A stretch of DNA of 64,000 nucleotides from Sinotaia quadrata (Eukaryota > Mollusca > Gastropoda > Architaenioglossa > Viviparidae): NCBI GenBank assembly GCA_028829895.1, contig CM054181.1, positions 44,508,759 to 44,572,758 on the forward strand. The letters run 5' to 3'. Made by a program: the position numbers and the translations under genes. Positions 36,194 to 63,639 of the stretch are shown piece by piece; within the stretch, counting starts at the first letter, position 1; every line of letters starts with the position of its first letter. Below the pieces are notes generated by a model, which was not told the origin of the DNA, searched no databases, and saw nothing but the letters and a program-made list of their open reading frames with translations.

Positions 36194-36329
36194 TACTTGA
36201 ATAAGAACTTAACCCTCCCCACTGTCTAGAATACTCTTATAAACTTGTGCTTGTGTTAATGTGATCTGCATTTTATCCTATCTGGGTGACCTAATTTTAT
36301 AATACATGCCCTGTACTTGAATAAGAACT
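36194..36329. repeat. ~120-bp tandem duplication, left unit (split by solo LTR)
   Basis: ACTTGAATAAGAACTTAACC + CTCCCCACTGTCTAGAAT ... ACATGCCCTGT; the next unit begins ACTTGAATAAGAACT and is broken by the LTR, resuming at 38058-38180. Confidence 0.85.
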
Positions 36330-38057
36330 TGTCACAGGAAATGAGGGACAGAAATTATATTTTATTTCATTTTAAAAAACCGCTAACAAAACTAGTTGAA
36401 GCAACCCGAATTTTGTTATTTTTCATATGTAGCGTGTAACTTCCAGTAACGGTCACCTAAGATCTCTTTAGTAGACAGACGTTCGTGACACAGTGTGTGT
36501 TATTATATCATATTGAATATGATAGTTTGTGAAAGATATGTATATTGAACAATTGGGACAATTACGCATTACTGGTCACATGTTGTTTACGAGAGAAAAG
36601 GCCAGTGCGCATTAGAATTGACCACAGAAAAGCATGCCGCACGGACAGCACTAAATATCCAAGGGAAAATCGAGTCACAGGGCATAGCTTCTGGAAGTTC
36701 TGGAAACCTTCAGTGAAGCTATATAAGAGGCAAAAGGAAGATTTTACTCTCAATGTTGAAAACGTCGATTCGTCTGAAGCCAGTCTAACTTCACGTATGA
36801 ATTATCTCATGTACAGAGATTTCATAAAGGAAAGCTGCAAAAATCTCTTTCCATCCGTTTTCCATCCGTCTGATGCCATATATTGAGTAACGAGGCAAAA
36901 TTACTTCAGTATAATTTTTGGCAAAGTGGGAAGTTCACTGTCAAGAAAAAACCGATGTATGCGACGCTGGTTGTATGCAGTTAACGACACGAGGGACCAA
37001 TCATTTTCTCCCCCTGTCTGAGTTTGTTTTAGCAGTTCTATTCCGCTGTTGAGAGGCTAGCACCGAGATAGTCTAACAGATATCCGGATTTCTACACTCA
37101 ATAGAATGCGACGACACATCCCACTGGACGACTCCATCCGATAATGCTAAACGTCGTCGGGGTGTCCGTTTCCACGACAACCAAGAAACAACGACAGTTA
37201 TCGAGGCTGACAACAGTCAGCTAAATTTCAGATTTCTCCCCAGTGATAATCTGAAAGTGGTGCCTAGATTCTGCAGAATCTTCACCTGTAATGCGGCCGC
37301 AATTGCGTCGTGGTCTTCACTTTGAAGTGCCCCTTATAAGTGACGTGTGAGACTACGTCATCTCCTTGGAACTCTGACATTAATAGTGAGTAATAATTAG
37401 CACGGCTAATGCGCACATACTTAACTCTAGGACTCTAAGAAAATGAACACTATTATATCATTTGTGAAATACGAACTTTAATGTTAAAAGTAATGCTTAT
37501 GTTATATGTGAACTATTGTTAAGGCGGCCCCATTTGCCGCATAAGAATTGTGTAATTAAACTTTATTTTATATTGTGAATTTCATCATTTTCATCTCCCC
37601 TTATTTCCCACAGAGTGTATGACATTGGAAAGTTGAATGAATGATTAATCACTGTGCGAAAGAGTAGTGCCCCTTTTAAATCGGGAAATAAATAACCTGA
37701 TTTAACCATCTTTCAACTCTCTTGTTATTCATAGTTTTTGAGAGGGACGAAAGAATTTGTACTATTGTTTTGCACCGTTCGTCTGTTCGTCCATTTATTC
37801 ACATTCATGATACTCACTCACAACACACACCGCCAATAAAACGTTCCTTGGCATGACATAAATAAACTGGGCCCCACCCAAACATCAATGGTGTATGTCA
37901 TGTGTGTCTATGTAACAACCTGACGCGACGTAGTACTGGCATATGTCATACGGGCTTTTCTTGGAGGTGCACCGGAGCAGGCCAAAAATAGACTTCACCC
38001 CTTGCGTCTCTAACTTCAGCTCGGGTCGGCTTATAACGAGCCTCCCAGTTTGTGACA
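36330..38057. mobile_element. Solo LTR, family 2 (1.73 kb)
   Basis: Starts TGTCAC and ends GTGACA, perfect inverted 6-mers, flanked by GAACT at 36325-36329 and 38058-38062. The internal sequence is unlike family 1. It is inserted in the second unit of a ~120-bp tandem duplication. A 113-codon open frame inside (36545-36886) has no recognisable domain. Confidence 0.83.
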
Positions 38058-38180
38058 GAACTTAACCCTCCCCACTGTCTAGAAGTAGAATATTCTTATA
38101 AACTTGTGCTTGTGTTAATGTGATCTGTACTTTATCCTATCTAGGTGACCTAGTTTAATAATACATGCCCTGTGTACTGA
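38058..38180. repeat. ~120-bp tandem duplication, right unit after LTR
   Basis: Continues GAACTTAACCCTCCCCACTG through ACATGCCCTGTGTACTGATG; ~90% identical to the left unit, with an AGTAGA insertion. Confidence 0.85.
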
Positions 38181-38839
38181 TGTAACTGTATGGCAAACAC
38201 AAAATTATATAAGTGTGGAAGAAAAGAAATACTAGTATGATGCATTCAGCTGCATCTCTGATCATTCACTAAACAATATAAGCAGATATTTTAAAGGCAA
38301 AAGACATCTCATAGTTAGAGAGAAAATCACACATTTACTACTAAATACTAGTAAAATCATTTAAAGCGTCACACACATACCCACAAAAATAGTGCACCCT
38401 TATATATCATAAATGTCTTACTGAAATTTTTTATAAATGAATAAAGCTCACTTAAACTTAAAGCATGATGAAAAAATGGAAAAATAATTCTCAATATTCA
38501 TGTACAGATAATACAGTTTTAAAAAGATTAAACTAAAAATAGGTTGAGAACTAGCTGAAGCAACAGATGAAGAGGTCACAATGAGAAGGTCACATTGAAG
38601 AAATCAGGGTGGGGATTTGGGGGGGTGGGTGGGCTATAACAAAATAAATGGAAAATGGGGGGGGGGCTGAGAAAGCAGGATAAGCTGCACCAAACAAGTT
38701 TTATTTTATAATATTTACCACCATCACCACCCTTCTATATTATAAATATACATAATGCAAAGCTTCTAATGACAAAAGAGTTGCAGCCATTCAAGGCACC
38801 CATTCCATGCTATCCATACCACACTTTTGTCATGAACAG

Positions 38840-39045
38840 AGACAGCTCAAAATGTATAGCTATGCTTTTATCACTCAGTGAGTCACAACTCACAATGTAT
38901 AGCTATCCAAACCATGCATTTATAACTCACTGAATTGCAGCTCACAATCTATAGCTATCATTACCACATTTCTGTCACTCATTGATTTTCACAATGTAGA
39001 GCCATCCATACCATGCATTTTTTCACTCACTGAGTTGCAGCTCAT
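38840..39045. repeat. ~65-bp degenerate tandem repeat, ~4 units
   Basis: Unit CATTTTTTCACTCACTGAGT + TGCAGCTCACAATGTATAGC + TATCCATACCATG. Confidence 0.82.
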
Positions 39046-39236
39046 AGTGTTCACTTTACATTTTGATATTAAAACTGTTTTAAAATTACTTGCTTTTATT
39101 TCAATAATATATAACTAAAAATAAGTCAATAGTCATAAAAGTTTTAAAATACTTTAAAATAAATTATGTTGTTATAATAAATCATGCTTGAAAACCTAAA
39201 ATGACTGCAGACAGGTTGCTGATTATTCCTTGCATT

Positions 39237-39400
39237 TTGTATGCTATTTATTAAGCCACTTTAATCATTTGTGTCTTGTTTTTGGGTAGGCAGACTGAAT
39301 AACATTTTGAGTAAAGATTTGTATGCTATTTATTAAGCCACTTTATCATTTGTGTCTTGTTTTGGGGTAGGCAGACTGAATAACATTTTGAGTAATGATT
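39237..39400. repeat. ~82-bp tandem duplication
   Basis: Two near-identical copies of TTGTATGCTATTTATTAAGC + CACTTTATCATTTGTGTCTTG + GGGTAGGCAGACTGAATAAC. Confidence 0.92.
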
Positions 39401-41058
39401 TGTATGCATGGACAAAATACTGATCCAGCCCTGAATAAGGTAAATCAGTTTGAAGAGATTGGAACTCTGAGAAAATGCAATAAATACTCTTTGTTTAAGT
39501 TAATTATATCAACTTGTAGTTTCCTTAACACATGTGCTCTTCCTGTACAATATGTTGTAGAATGTACAAACTTGATAAATTCTTAACCTAAGTTAGACAC
39601 GGAAAGTGAATGGGATGCATTTTATCAAATGAAGTGAAACTAGAAAATTTATCAAGCCGAAATTAATCAGAGAATAAATAACAAGTAGAGTTTCTATCTC
39701 TGAAATCAACAATAAATGTCAGATTGCCAGAGAAGTAGCCTACCATATGCCTTAAAAGCCATGAATATTATATGACCGTTTGGGCAGGACCGTCTTAAAA
39801 ACATTATAGGCCCATGAGAAAAGGAGTGCACTGGGGCCTCTACCTACGCAACCACTCATAGGATTAACACGTACAAATTTAGCATGGGGCTCCTGTGCTC
39901 GTGAGGCAACAGGCAACTGCCCAGCTGCAGTGCAAATGTATGGATGGAGTGTAGGGGGCGCTTCCGGCTTCCGCCGCTTTCGCGCTCGTGCAAATGTACT
40001 TTTTGAGCTAACACTTTATACTGTGTTACTGAGCAAGGAATGTTCACTATCGTAAACTGGATTTGCTAATTTCACTGGGTACGAGAGCCTGGGAAGGATG
40101 AAAGAGAGCAAGCGAGAGGAAAAACAGAAAGAGATGCAGTCGAGGAAACCAAGCGAATAAAAGCCTATAGACAGCATCTTTAGACTTTACCGTGACGAGC
40201 CAGGCTCGTAATGTTCCAATGTCGCAAGCTCGCCATTTCCTTCGTTCCTGCTGTCTGGTTCTACTAACGACAACCTTCTAATATGTAAGACGGCCTTACC
40301 GATAACAAGCCAGAATTAACTGGATTGTAACGTTATAAATGAAGGAGGTGTTTTTTTGTTGTTGTTGTTTTTTTACTGCTAGCGGCTGTTTTCTGTAGTC
40401 GCGTGGCTCAATTTCAGTCTTAGAGTTTGACCAGAACAGCACTTGATGTGACCATGACCCACAGATGACATTGGCCCACTTCTTAATTCAGCTGTCAGAT
40501 GATACCGCTTGGAAAGGGAGAGGACTGCTTTGTACTACTAAAAAAATGTAAATTATAAACCAGATTAAAATTCATAACCTTTGCTACTAGAAAGTGAAAT
40601 CTTGAGACAGTTATAATTTAAACTGTTTACACAAGAAAAGTTCAGAGTTTAACCAGTAACGACTCTCCAACTATGCTCTTGAGTCTTGATGTAGGCCCTA
40701 CATATTTTTGTATAGTGTTAGCGAGCTTTACGACTGCAATTAGAGACCGCACATTAATGGTCTTCAAAATTTAAAGTTAATTGCTGTCACTGGTATTTAT
40801 ATGTTGTACCTATTATATAAAATGTGTGATAAATCATGATGTGGAAAAAGTGAGAACCTCTGACCCACTTTAGATGATGAGAAACACAATTCGCCTGTTC
40901 TGTTTAGTCATGGGAAGTAAAAGAATCGCCACTGAAACTGGTTGTTCGGCAGTCAGTGAGTTAGTCCTATATGAAATTTCCAGTCAATAAAGTCCTACAA
41001 TCAAATCTAGTCAATGAGTTAGTCATATATGAAATGTTCAGTTAGACCGACATAAGTC
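39401..41058. other. Intergenic, partly CpG-bearing
   Basis: 39780-40310 is GC-richer with several CpGs and has GGACCGTCTTA near its left end facing TAAGACGGCC near its right end, which may be a worn DNA-transposon terminal repeat pair. No transposase. Confidence 0.35.
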
Positions 41059-41231
41059 CATGTGGTTCTCAACCAGAGGAGAATTTTAGGTTTGGGGGCA
41101 ATTGGGACCACAGACTCAGATTGCATTATTATTTGAGATGCACCTTTTGAGTCAGTCTTCAAAAGGGGCGAATGACATTCCTTACATATGGTGAAAAGGG
41201 TGCATGGGGCAATAAAGGTTGAGAACCACTG
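41059..41231. mobile_element. Short hAT-like MITE (~170 bp)
   Basis: Left end TGTGGTTCTCAACC and right end GGTTGAGAACCACTG are inverted repeats of the Charlie-like CAGTGGTTCTCAACC type. The left tip is slightly altered (CATGTGG). A target duplication is only partly visible (..AGTC on both sides). Confidence 0.6.
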
Positions 41232-41370
41232 GTCTAGTCGATATGTTATAAATTATGTCATAGAATTCGTACAAGCATTTCTAATGCAATCTGGAAAATC
41301 CGAAATTAAATACCTTAATTATTTTTACACATTTTATTTTGATTGAGATGTTCTAATATTTATCTCTGAA

Positions 41371-41613
<243 letters not shown>

Positions 41614-42089
41614 TATAACAAGGCTACTCACGGTGGGGTTAAGTTTGCTAAATATTAACTGCTTATTCGTACTGAAATGCAACACATGCCAGTTCTGTGC
41701 ATTACTTAGCTCGACTGGCTCTTAGTTTGTTGCTGGGGAGCACGTATTCTCATTAGTCGTGGTATGCACGCTTCCTTGCCTACACTAGCACTTCCAAGTC
41801 TTGTTTGCTCGCGACTCACAATTTAGAAAAATATTTGCCTTGCGAATATGTGTTAATGTGTTTAAGAATAAAAATTAAAACAAACAATACAAGTTTTGTT
41901 TGATTTTCCCCCAAAACTCACGAGTTCTCCATAAAACCCTCCTCTTGCGACCCTACTCAGATCTCCACCCACCCACCCCGGACCCTAACCTGGGTCCCAA
42001 CCTGAGATTGGGAACCACTGGCTTACAGTAAATGACGTACAGGCATTAGTTCACATGCTGGAACTGTTCAGTAAACGTGAAAAGGTTTA

Positions 42090-43130
42090 TAGTTTATACT
42101 TTATAGGAACAATTTTCACAGTCACTTAAATAGGTAAGGGCATTCAGAACTGATGTGTGATCATGGCATTTAGCAAACATTAGATTTATGTAGATTTTTT
42201 TAAGTCGGCAATGACCTGCATGTTGACAAAAGGATATTTCACACTGATGTGGGCCGCCAGTTCAAGACTGAGAAAGGAAATTGTCTAATCACAGCAATGT
42301 TTTGAGAGGGAGTTTCTTGGACTTAAGGTAGTTCTCCACACTTAGACAGAAATCTTCTGCCATCCAATCATTGAAGACTTGCCTAGTAACCCATGCTTTC
42401 TTGTTGATCTTCTAGTAAATCCCAAGAAAAGCCTCTGTGATGTTCTGATTGAAAATCATTGGATTTTCTGAATGATAAACAAGTATAGGCTTGATTAAGG
42501 TCTCCATAGGCGTTCCCACAACAAAGCAAAGTGAAGCGGTCCTTCTGGGCTTGTGGTCTGATAGTTTTGACTCATCTTTCGTAATATAAGTCCTTCTTGG
42601 CAACATCTTTCAGAAAAGACCTGTTTATTCCGTGCTGCAAACTCAGGTTTAAACTCTTCTGCTGTCTCTTGGTTGACACTGGCAGCCTACCCATACCCCA
42701 CAACGCTTTTAATACATTACTCGACGTCTTTTTGAACCTTTCAAACCAGCCATGAGAAGCGGTAAACTCAGCGAACCGAGCATTTGAGGAAGAAGTTCAT
42801 TGAAAATAGTCTGTGACTTTTCACAAATTAACACCTGATAAACAGAGTCACCTCTCATTTGCTTTTCATTAATCCATATTTCTAGCAGTCTTTCTATTTC
42901 AGATTGTTTCTCACCCTTTAAAATGTCTTGTTGAGGAATCTGTCACTTTCATTTTCCCAGCACATCTTTATTATTAATTATTTGTAGTATTCCTAGCCAT
43001 GCTTTATTTTTCACACAAACCGTCTTTTCTAGTCTTTTATTATTTCTTGCTTTGTGGCTAAACTGAAGGCCTTTCTTGATGCTTGACCTACAGACCAAGC
43101 TTCAAAGGACTGAGATCTCTTAGGAGCCAT
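42090..43130 (-). pseudogene. Broken Tigger/pogo-family transposase
   Basis: ATG at 43130 opens MAPKRSQSFEAWSVGQASRK then SLATKQEIIK (CENP-B-type helix-turn-helix), followed by stops. Further blocks in shifting frames: RLLEIWINEKQMRGDSVYQ, LICEKSQTIFNELL, SHGWFERF-like, AQKDRFTLLCCGNAYGD, PILVYHSENP, KKAWVTRQVFNDWM, PLKTLL-stop-LDN (DDE catalytic strand) and MQVIADLKK. The order and wording match Tigger transposases from other animals. Several stops and frameshifts make it inactive. I could not locate its terminal inverted repeats. Confidence 0.85.
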
Positions 43131-43739
43131 GGGTTTAATTTTATGAGTCTTTCAATTAAATTAACTTAAAGTTCATTACTGCAATATGTACAGTGGTGCA
43201 ATAAACACAAGTCATTCAATCCTCCAAAATATAAACACTGACCATAACCAATAAACAAAATGCTTGGAGAACAACTGGAGCATGACGTGAGCGATGCGTG
43301 ACGTTAAGCGGTGTAAGTGATGAAGAACAAACACATTAAGCCAATAGAGGCTTGGGCGCTAAACAAAAAGACGTAAATTGAATATGACGTTAAAAGACTG
43401 TACATGCTATCTTATTATTACAATCACTTAAACTGTCCTTAACGATACATATATGGAAAAAAAGTTGTGCATGTGTCTTTTCTTTAAAAAAATAAAAACC
43501 CACTCGTGGTTTACCATCGTTGAAGTAAGACGTCTTGCCCTTTGCAAACAAGTTATATCAATCGGGATTCATTACCATACAAGCTACTGATATCACAGCC
43601 ACACGTATAGAGTCCCTATTTACGTCAGAGACTGATTTATGGCAATGTTTGCAATCTGATGTACATTTTATTATCTCATGAAAAATACTTCTTCTGCTGT
43701 GATCGCACTTAATAATACCCGTCCCTTCTGTGTTTTTCA

Positions 43740-43915
43740 GCTGTAACGTTTATTTCACTGTGTGGCGGAGTAAATTTGCCTATCCCTATTATTTCACTCT
43801 GTGGAGGAGTAAATTTGCCTATCCCTATTATTTCACTGTGTGGAGGAGTAAATTTGCCTATCTCTATTATTTCACTGTGTGGAGGAGTAAATTTGCCTAT
43901 CCCTATTTCTAAACT
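43740..43915. repeat. 39-bp minisatellite, 4 units
   Basis: Unit TTTCACTGTGTGGAGGAGTA + AATTTGCCTATCCCTATTA. The final half-unit and its flank recur once at 52647-52690. Confidence 0.92.
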
Positions 43916-44469
43916 TAAATTGCAGTATTTATATGATTAATTGACTACTAGACTGCACCACCAAAAAGATTGCCGTAGGCTTTTGACTGAATACTTAATT
44001 CACTTACCATGCTAAGTTACAATATGTACTGATACCCGTCATATGACCATCAGATTCCATGGCCATGTCTATTATGCCCGATTGCTTACTGTGCAGACGG
44101 GGGAGGGGGGGGTTGTTGTTTTTAAAGGCTAGCTGAAAGAAGAAGAAAAAATACTCCATCACTCTCCGTGACTAAATTTGTCACGGATTTTAAACGAATG
44201 CAAAAGAAAAGGTGCTCACTTGTTAATTTTCTTTATTAACAGAAACAAAAAGTACAAAAAAATGCTCCTCGATCTTCAGAAGACTTGTCTAATCAGTGAC
44301 TGATGTCAGTATTCATAATTTATTATTACTTTTGCCGGTCTAAATTTCCACACGATTTACCTGTCCAAACCAGTAGTGACATTCTTACGCACCATTTTAT
44401 CTCTGATGATCGCTGACATTAACCTTTAAAAGGTTAAAGGTATTGTTTCAATATGTAATGCTTCAAACA

Positions 44470-44485
44470 CCCTCTCTCTCTCTCA

Positions 44486-44565
<80 letters not shown>

Positions 44566-44570
44566 CATTC
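44470..44570. repeat. (CT)n microsatellite
   Basis: ~90 bp of CT with CATT interruptions. Lies 3' of the OAS-like stop. Confidence 0.92.
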
Positions 44571-44710
44571 TTATTCTAGTTTCTAACTTTCTTAGTTTGC
44601 TGATGTAACTTGACTACAATCCAAATTAATATTACGACTTACTGACAGACCTACGTCGCAAGGACTAGGGGTGAATGTTATGTCAAAGTCACCCTCACTA
44701 TTGACGGGCC

Positions 44711-58675
<13,965 letters not shown>

Positions 58676-58861
58676 TTTAACACTGTAAATGACGCGTATG
58701 TTCCAGAATTACGAATTTCTGAAAAATAAAAATAACAAATATCTAATATCGGATACACAACTGTGACTACGAGAGGGAAGCCTTCCGAACCATTAATTTA
58801 TATATATTTGATGTAATCAATTCTTTTCTAATCTTGCTTTCATAGAACTATTGTGCGCTCT

Positions 58862-58955
58862 ATTCTGTATGAATGACATTTGTCTTGTGGTTTACTCATT
58901 ATTATAGTTCTGCATGAATGACATTTGTCTTGTGGTTTACTCATTATTATAGTTC
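58862..58955. repeat. ~47-bp tandem duplication
   Basis: Two near-exact copies of TGAATGACATTTGTCTTGTG + GTTTACTCATTATTATAGTT. Confidence 0.9.
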
Positions 58956-59903
58956 CAACTGAAACTCATGGAAAGGGATTTCTTCTTTACAACAGAATCC
59001 GCACTCTGTGCACGAGGCAGCACCCTACTACCATCTTTACGCCACGTCGACCGGTGGGAAGGACAGACCACGGCCGCTCCCACTTTCTCACAGACTGCCA
59101 GCGTTAAGGTTTGACCCTTGACCAAGTGGAAACCAATAAACTACGTCGCACGGTCACTGAGTAACAAAAATCAATCCCACGCGGCAAGTCGAAAGAATTG
59201 TACCGCCAAAATCTCTACTTCAGTAGCTGTATGGACACTTAACTAAATTTAACACTCAGTGCACACTCGCATCATTTTGATTTGACTCTTTCCGCAGTCA
59301 TCACGTTTATTTTCTATCAACTTAAATCTGCCCTAAATGTTAGTAATGTTTCTGTTCATCTTTTAAGTATTAGTATTGTTCTTTTATGTCAGATTGGTAT
59401 TGGAGATTCGTTAGCTATTTATTAATTACTAATTCATTATCTAAATACGAAGTAGCACTTGGCAAATATTGAAGCGTGGTGAGACGTGTGTTCTTCCTGT
59501 TAGGGTCTTTTTAATGCTAAATTTATTTTATTCCAGTAATTTCTAACCCATCAAGCCACAACAACTCTGACCACTGGTATGTGTGCCAAACACAGTGAGC
59601 TTCTGCTATAAACTATCCCCAGTCTAGAGAGATTACTTGTTTTATTGTTAATTTAATTTTTAATCGTTTACTAAATATTATTATTCTCTGACTAAGAAAT
59701 ACATTTTATTATAATATGGCATAATGTAGTTATACAGGCGGAAGTGTATGTTTCTGACAAAAGGTGTGTTCAGGATAAGTGAGATTAGAGCTTAATCACC
59801 TTGTTAAGCGGTTGCACCTGGCAGAGAGATTGAGAGAGCAGTGAGTGCTATCAGCCAAAGAATTAAATTGATTAAGATTAAGGTGCACGCTTGCGTGTGT
59901 ATG

Positions 59904-59909
<6 letters not shown>

Positions 59910-59984
<75 letters not shown>
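59910..59984. repeat. (TG)n microsatellite
   Basis: ~37 TG units with one TA interruption. Confidence 0.93.
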
Positions 59985-59987
<3 letters not shown>

Positions 59988-60089
59988 GACAGTTAGCAGC
60001 GACATCTCCTCAAATGTCAGGTTAATCAAAGGCAACCTTAGAAACAAAGAAAAAATTAAATTTACTTGCAACATTTGAACTGAGAAGAC

Positions 60090-60183
60090 ATGACTAAGCA
60101 AATCCCTAAATGGTGCAAGAGAAAGCGGAAGAAATCAATGAAAAATCTAGTTTGGGAGAATCCATCTCTAAAAAGTTGGGGAA
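60090..60183 (+). other. Weak candidate first exon
   Basis: ATG at 60090, with TGA three codons upstream in frame, opens MTKQIPKWCKRKRKKSMKNL and runs to WENPSLKSWG before a near-perfect donor GAA|GTAAGT. A strongly basic N-terminus. No partner exon was found downstream within the window, so this could be chance. Confidence 0.2.
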
Positions 60184-60454
60184 GTAAGTGACTGTTTAGA
60201 TTTCATATTGAATTTTATTGAGTTATTATGCAAATTAAGGGTGACTGTAGAATTTGAAATAGAGTGTACTTTTAATGGAGCCTTCTGTTGCAGAATTAAT
60301 TAAGATTTCTATATAGTCCTCAATCCCTACCTACATAATTTACTTTTTACATGCAATCTTCACTTCTGCACACAATGTTTACTTTATACATACAACTAAC
60401 TTACACTTTCTGCATACAATTGTCACCTTCTACCTACAGTCTGTATTTGACATA

Positions 60455-60606
60455 CCGATTTGGAGCCAGTGCAGTCATCTGATATAGGCCCTACCGGTTT
60501 GGAACCAGTGCAGTCATATGATATAGGCCCTACCGGTTTGGAACCAGTGCAGTCATATGATAGAGGCCCTACCGGTTTGGAACCAGTGCAGTCATATGAT
60601 ATACCT
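60455..60606. repeat. 39-bp minisatellite, 4 units
   Basis: Unit CGGTTTGGAACCAGTGCAGT + CATATGATATAGGCCCTAC. Open on both strands because the period is divisible by three. Confidence 0.92.
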
Positions 60607-61129
60607 CCATCAAGATATAAATGTTCTGTCAAATCACAGTAAAAATACATTTCCTCTAGATTTGCAAATATTGACCGTCAAACAGCATATATAATGAATT
60701 AGATGATTAAGACTCTTGCTTCGATTTTATTTGACCAATACAATTTTCTATAAATTATCTGTCGTTATGTAGTACGACGGTTTTTACAGGTCAAGGCCAA
60801 GGTACAAATGAACGTGTTAGCATTGAGATCAATAGAATATTGGGCAGGACGCAAATAATAAACATACTGAAACTTTGGAACAATATTCCGGTTTTCTTCT
60901 TACGGACGTACATGATAAGGCGGAGATAATCTTGCTCTCACGTGTTCAAACAGGAGTGTCCCGAAGAAGTGTATCAAAACTAAGCAATAAAAGTAGGTCA
61001 AATGTACATAAGATTACGTGTCTTCAGTCCGTTTCGTGTGTTCATGTATAGCACGAAAAGAACAGTATGTTCATAATTTACTCACTTACACGAGTGACTG
61101 AAAAACAAATATATGTATAAGGCTGTATA

Positions 61130-61206
<77 letters not shown>

Positions 61207-61255
61207 TAGAAAGGCAGATAGACAGGCAGGCAGGCAGACAGACAGACAGACAGAC

Positions 61256-61302
<47 letters not shown>
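61130..61302. repeat. Compound (GA)n/(GGCA)n/(GACA)n/(GATA)n microsatellite
   Basis: ~65 bp GA, a short AAAGAGAGAG break, then GGCA, GACA and GATA blocks in order. Confidence 0.94.
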
Positions 61303-61303
<1 letters not shown>

Positions 61304-61305
61304 TT

Positions 61306-63335
61306 CTCAAAATCATTACAATACGAGACATATACTTTTTAAAACGTGTACGAACATACAGCAACTAGCAATGCATATATAATGCTATAATACTATACTA
61401 TAAATAAATAAAGCAATATGAATACTAAAACTTAGGGCCTAACAGTAAAAGACAGGTGAAATTTTTTTTAAAAAAAATATGTGCGTGGCTGCAGTAACAA
61501 ATGGAGGCACGATTTAATAATAAAATAAAAAAATTAACATTGGTTTTAATTGAAGCTTAAGTATATTTTAGCGATAAGTTCAGAAACTGATTTTAATCTC
61601 ACGATTTGTTTATCTACGTTGATCTTCGAATACACTGCACGCGAAGGTAGAGACAAACAAATAATATCAACAATTAAAAGCATAAACTACAAGCACACAT
61701 ACTGTTATATTTGTACACGGTAAAGGTTTACCTTAATGTTTTACAAGTTTCGGAAGCTTCCAAAAATGTCAACATGTAGATTTACTTGAAGTGAATTTTT
61801 CTCAATGCTCGACAAACAAGAGACCAGCTCCCAATGTGTTAAAAATTCCCCACAGCGCAAGGTCGGGGTCATTTCACCGTGAATACCCGATTACAAATTA
61901 AGATTGCGTTTGTCGTAAAGTGCGAGCTGGTGAGTTTTTCGTGGAAATTGATATGGACGAAATTAGAACGACGTCATTATTAGAAAACAAAGATTTAGGT
62001 CAAATAAGACCAAGGCTGCCTATCGAGTCAAACAGCACACTGCTAGATAGCGAGCCAAGGCGAATGCTATATTTAATCAATACTTGTTGTACTACTTAAT
62101 ATGCTGACAGCATAATTATGGAAAAGATTTTTTTTTTATTGCCGTCTTCAAAAATATTATTAAAATATTATATTAAAGTTTTTGAAGAGTACCTAGGCAC
62201 TTAAAAAAAACGTGGCCTGACGACAATTAACTGATTCATTTCTATTTGTTCAATTCAAAACTGATTTATTTTGTGCAAGGATGCATGCACACAAAGTAAT
62301 TTTTTAAAATTAGACAAAAGGTGCATATTCAAATGATTGATAGTGGATTTATTACACTAAGGCGTAGAGAGTCACGAGTCATTTTGTACAGTGTGAACAA
62401 ATTTCAAGGTACTTGCATTTTCTTATATCAGTCATAAACAATGTTTTTAAAATTCAGTGTAAATTATCACGTGTAATATTGTCTTTTAAACTGCGCAGTC
62501 ATCTGCAATTATATTATCAAGATTTTCTATTTAATAGGGGCTTGTAGTCAATTCTAGGACATCAAAAGCTGTTTACCCGAAGCACGCTTTACATTTGATA
62601 TCGGCATTTAAATCAGTCAGAGATTAGTTCTTTTGAAGTGAATATTGTTTTTCATCTCTCGTATTACTTGTATCTAAAGTATCATTTGTAATCGTGGCAT
62701 TATTTTAACAACACCACACACACACATTCTCATATTCCATCGCTTGCAAATAAACTTATCCTCCACCGCAATCTATAAATACGTGACATCATTTATGAAA
62801 ATGAAAGTTATCTTTCCTGGAAGACAGCCTCAAAAGTGGGATCTATTTTTCACAATGGAATTTTCCCATCATTTTAAGATATATGCGCTCAAGTAAACAA
62901 CATAGAGCCGTTTTCTGTCAATCTTTCGAGTAGGGATTATAAATATCTATCACTGAGACATCACAAAAACTTCATCATATTGGAAAGTGAAACTGTTACA
63001 AGTTAAATATTTTTTAAAATTAAATTTAGTAATGATCAAAACTGTGTCATTTGGTTCCGATGTGAATAAAATCAGGTTGATGTCACAACAAGAATTTGAA
63101 GTTATTAAATTCCTTCGTACGTAATAAAATCATTTATTTGTAAATTTAACTCATTCTACCCCATCTTATTGTGATGGGGTGTGGTGTTTTGTTGTTGTTA
63201 TTATGGGTCACCCCAGGATGCGAGGAGATGAAACAATGATACGATGAGACAATACGGCTACGGCAACCACAGCAGAAGAGGCAGAACACGCAACACGTGT
63301 TTACATTTCCATGTAATCTTTATTCCAGCGATAAC
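61306..63335. other. Upstream flank of the OAS-like gene
   Basis: 2 kb of AT-rich unique sequence with no supported exon. Microsatellite fragments only (for example short CACA near 62716). Confidence 0.55.
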
Positions 63336-63385
63336 GCCAAATACTCTCTCTCTCACTCTCTCTCTCTCTCTTTCTCTCTCTCTCA
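63336..63385. repeat. (CT)n microsatellite
   Basis: ~45 bp of CT with single interruptions. Confidence 0.9.
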
Positions 63386-63639
63386 GCATACATAGTGGCA
63401 TCAGAACACGCCTTTCAAAGACAACTCTTCCTCTCGCTCCGGCTACATAGTTGCATAAAACAAGCCTTTTCTTCATCTCTTGACCACCCTTCCAAGAACA
63501 CTCTTCATCTCTCCCACTCACACCCAGTAACTAACTATATATCTAAAAGGTCCGAGCCGCAAAGGGGACTCCACTAGACAATTCTGGCACTGAGACTAAA
63601 ACTGCTGCCAAACTGATTCTTCTGTGCTATGGTAGTTTC

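Noticed and set aside
36545..36886. 113-codon plus-strand frame
   Set aside because: Entirely inside a solo LTR; no domain recognised.
43730..43912. Plus-strand frame with 13-residue repeats
   Set aside because: Same reason: 39-bp tandem unit, with a non-coding single copy elsewhere.
60423..60650. Both-strand open frames with 13-residue repeats
   Set aside because: Produced by a 39-bp minisatellite; openness on both strands points to repeat structure, not coding.
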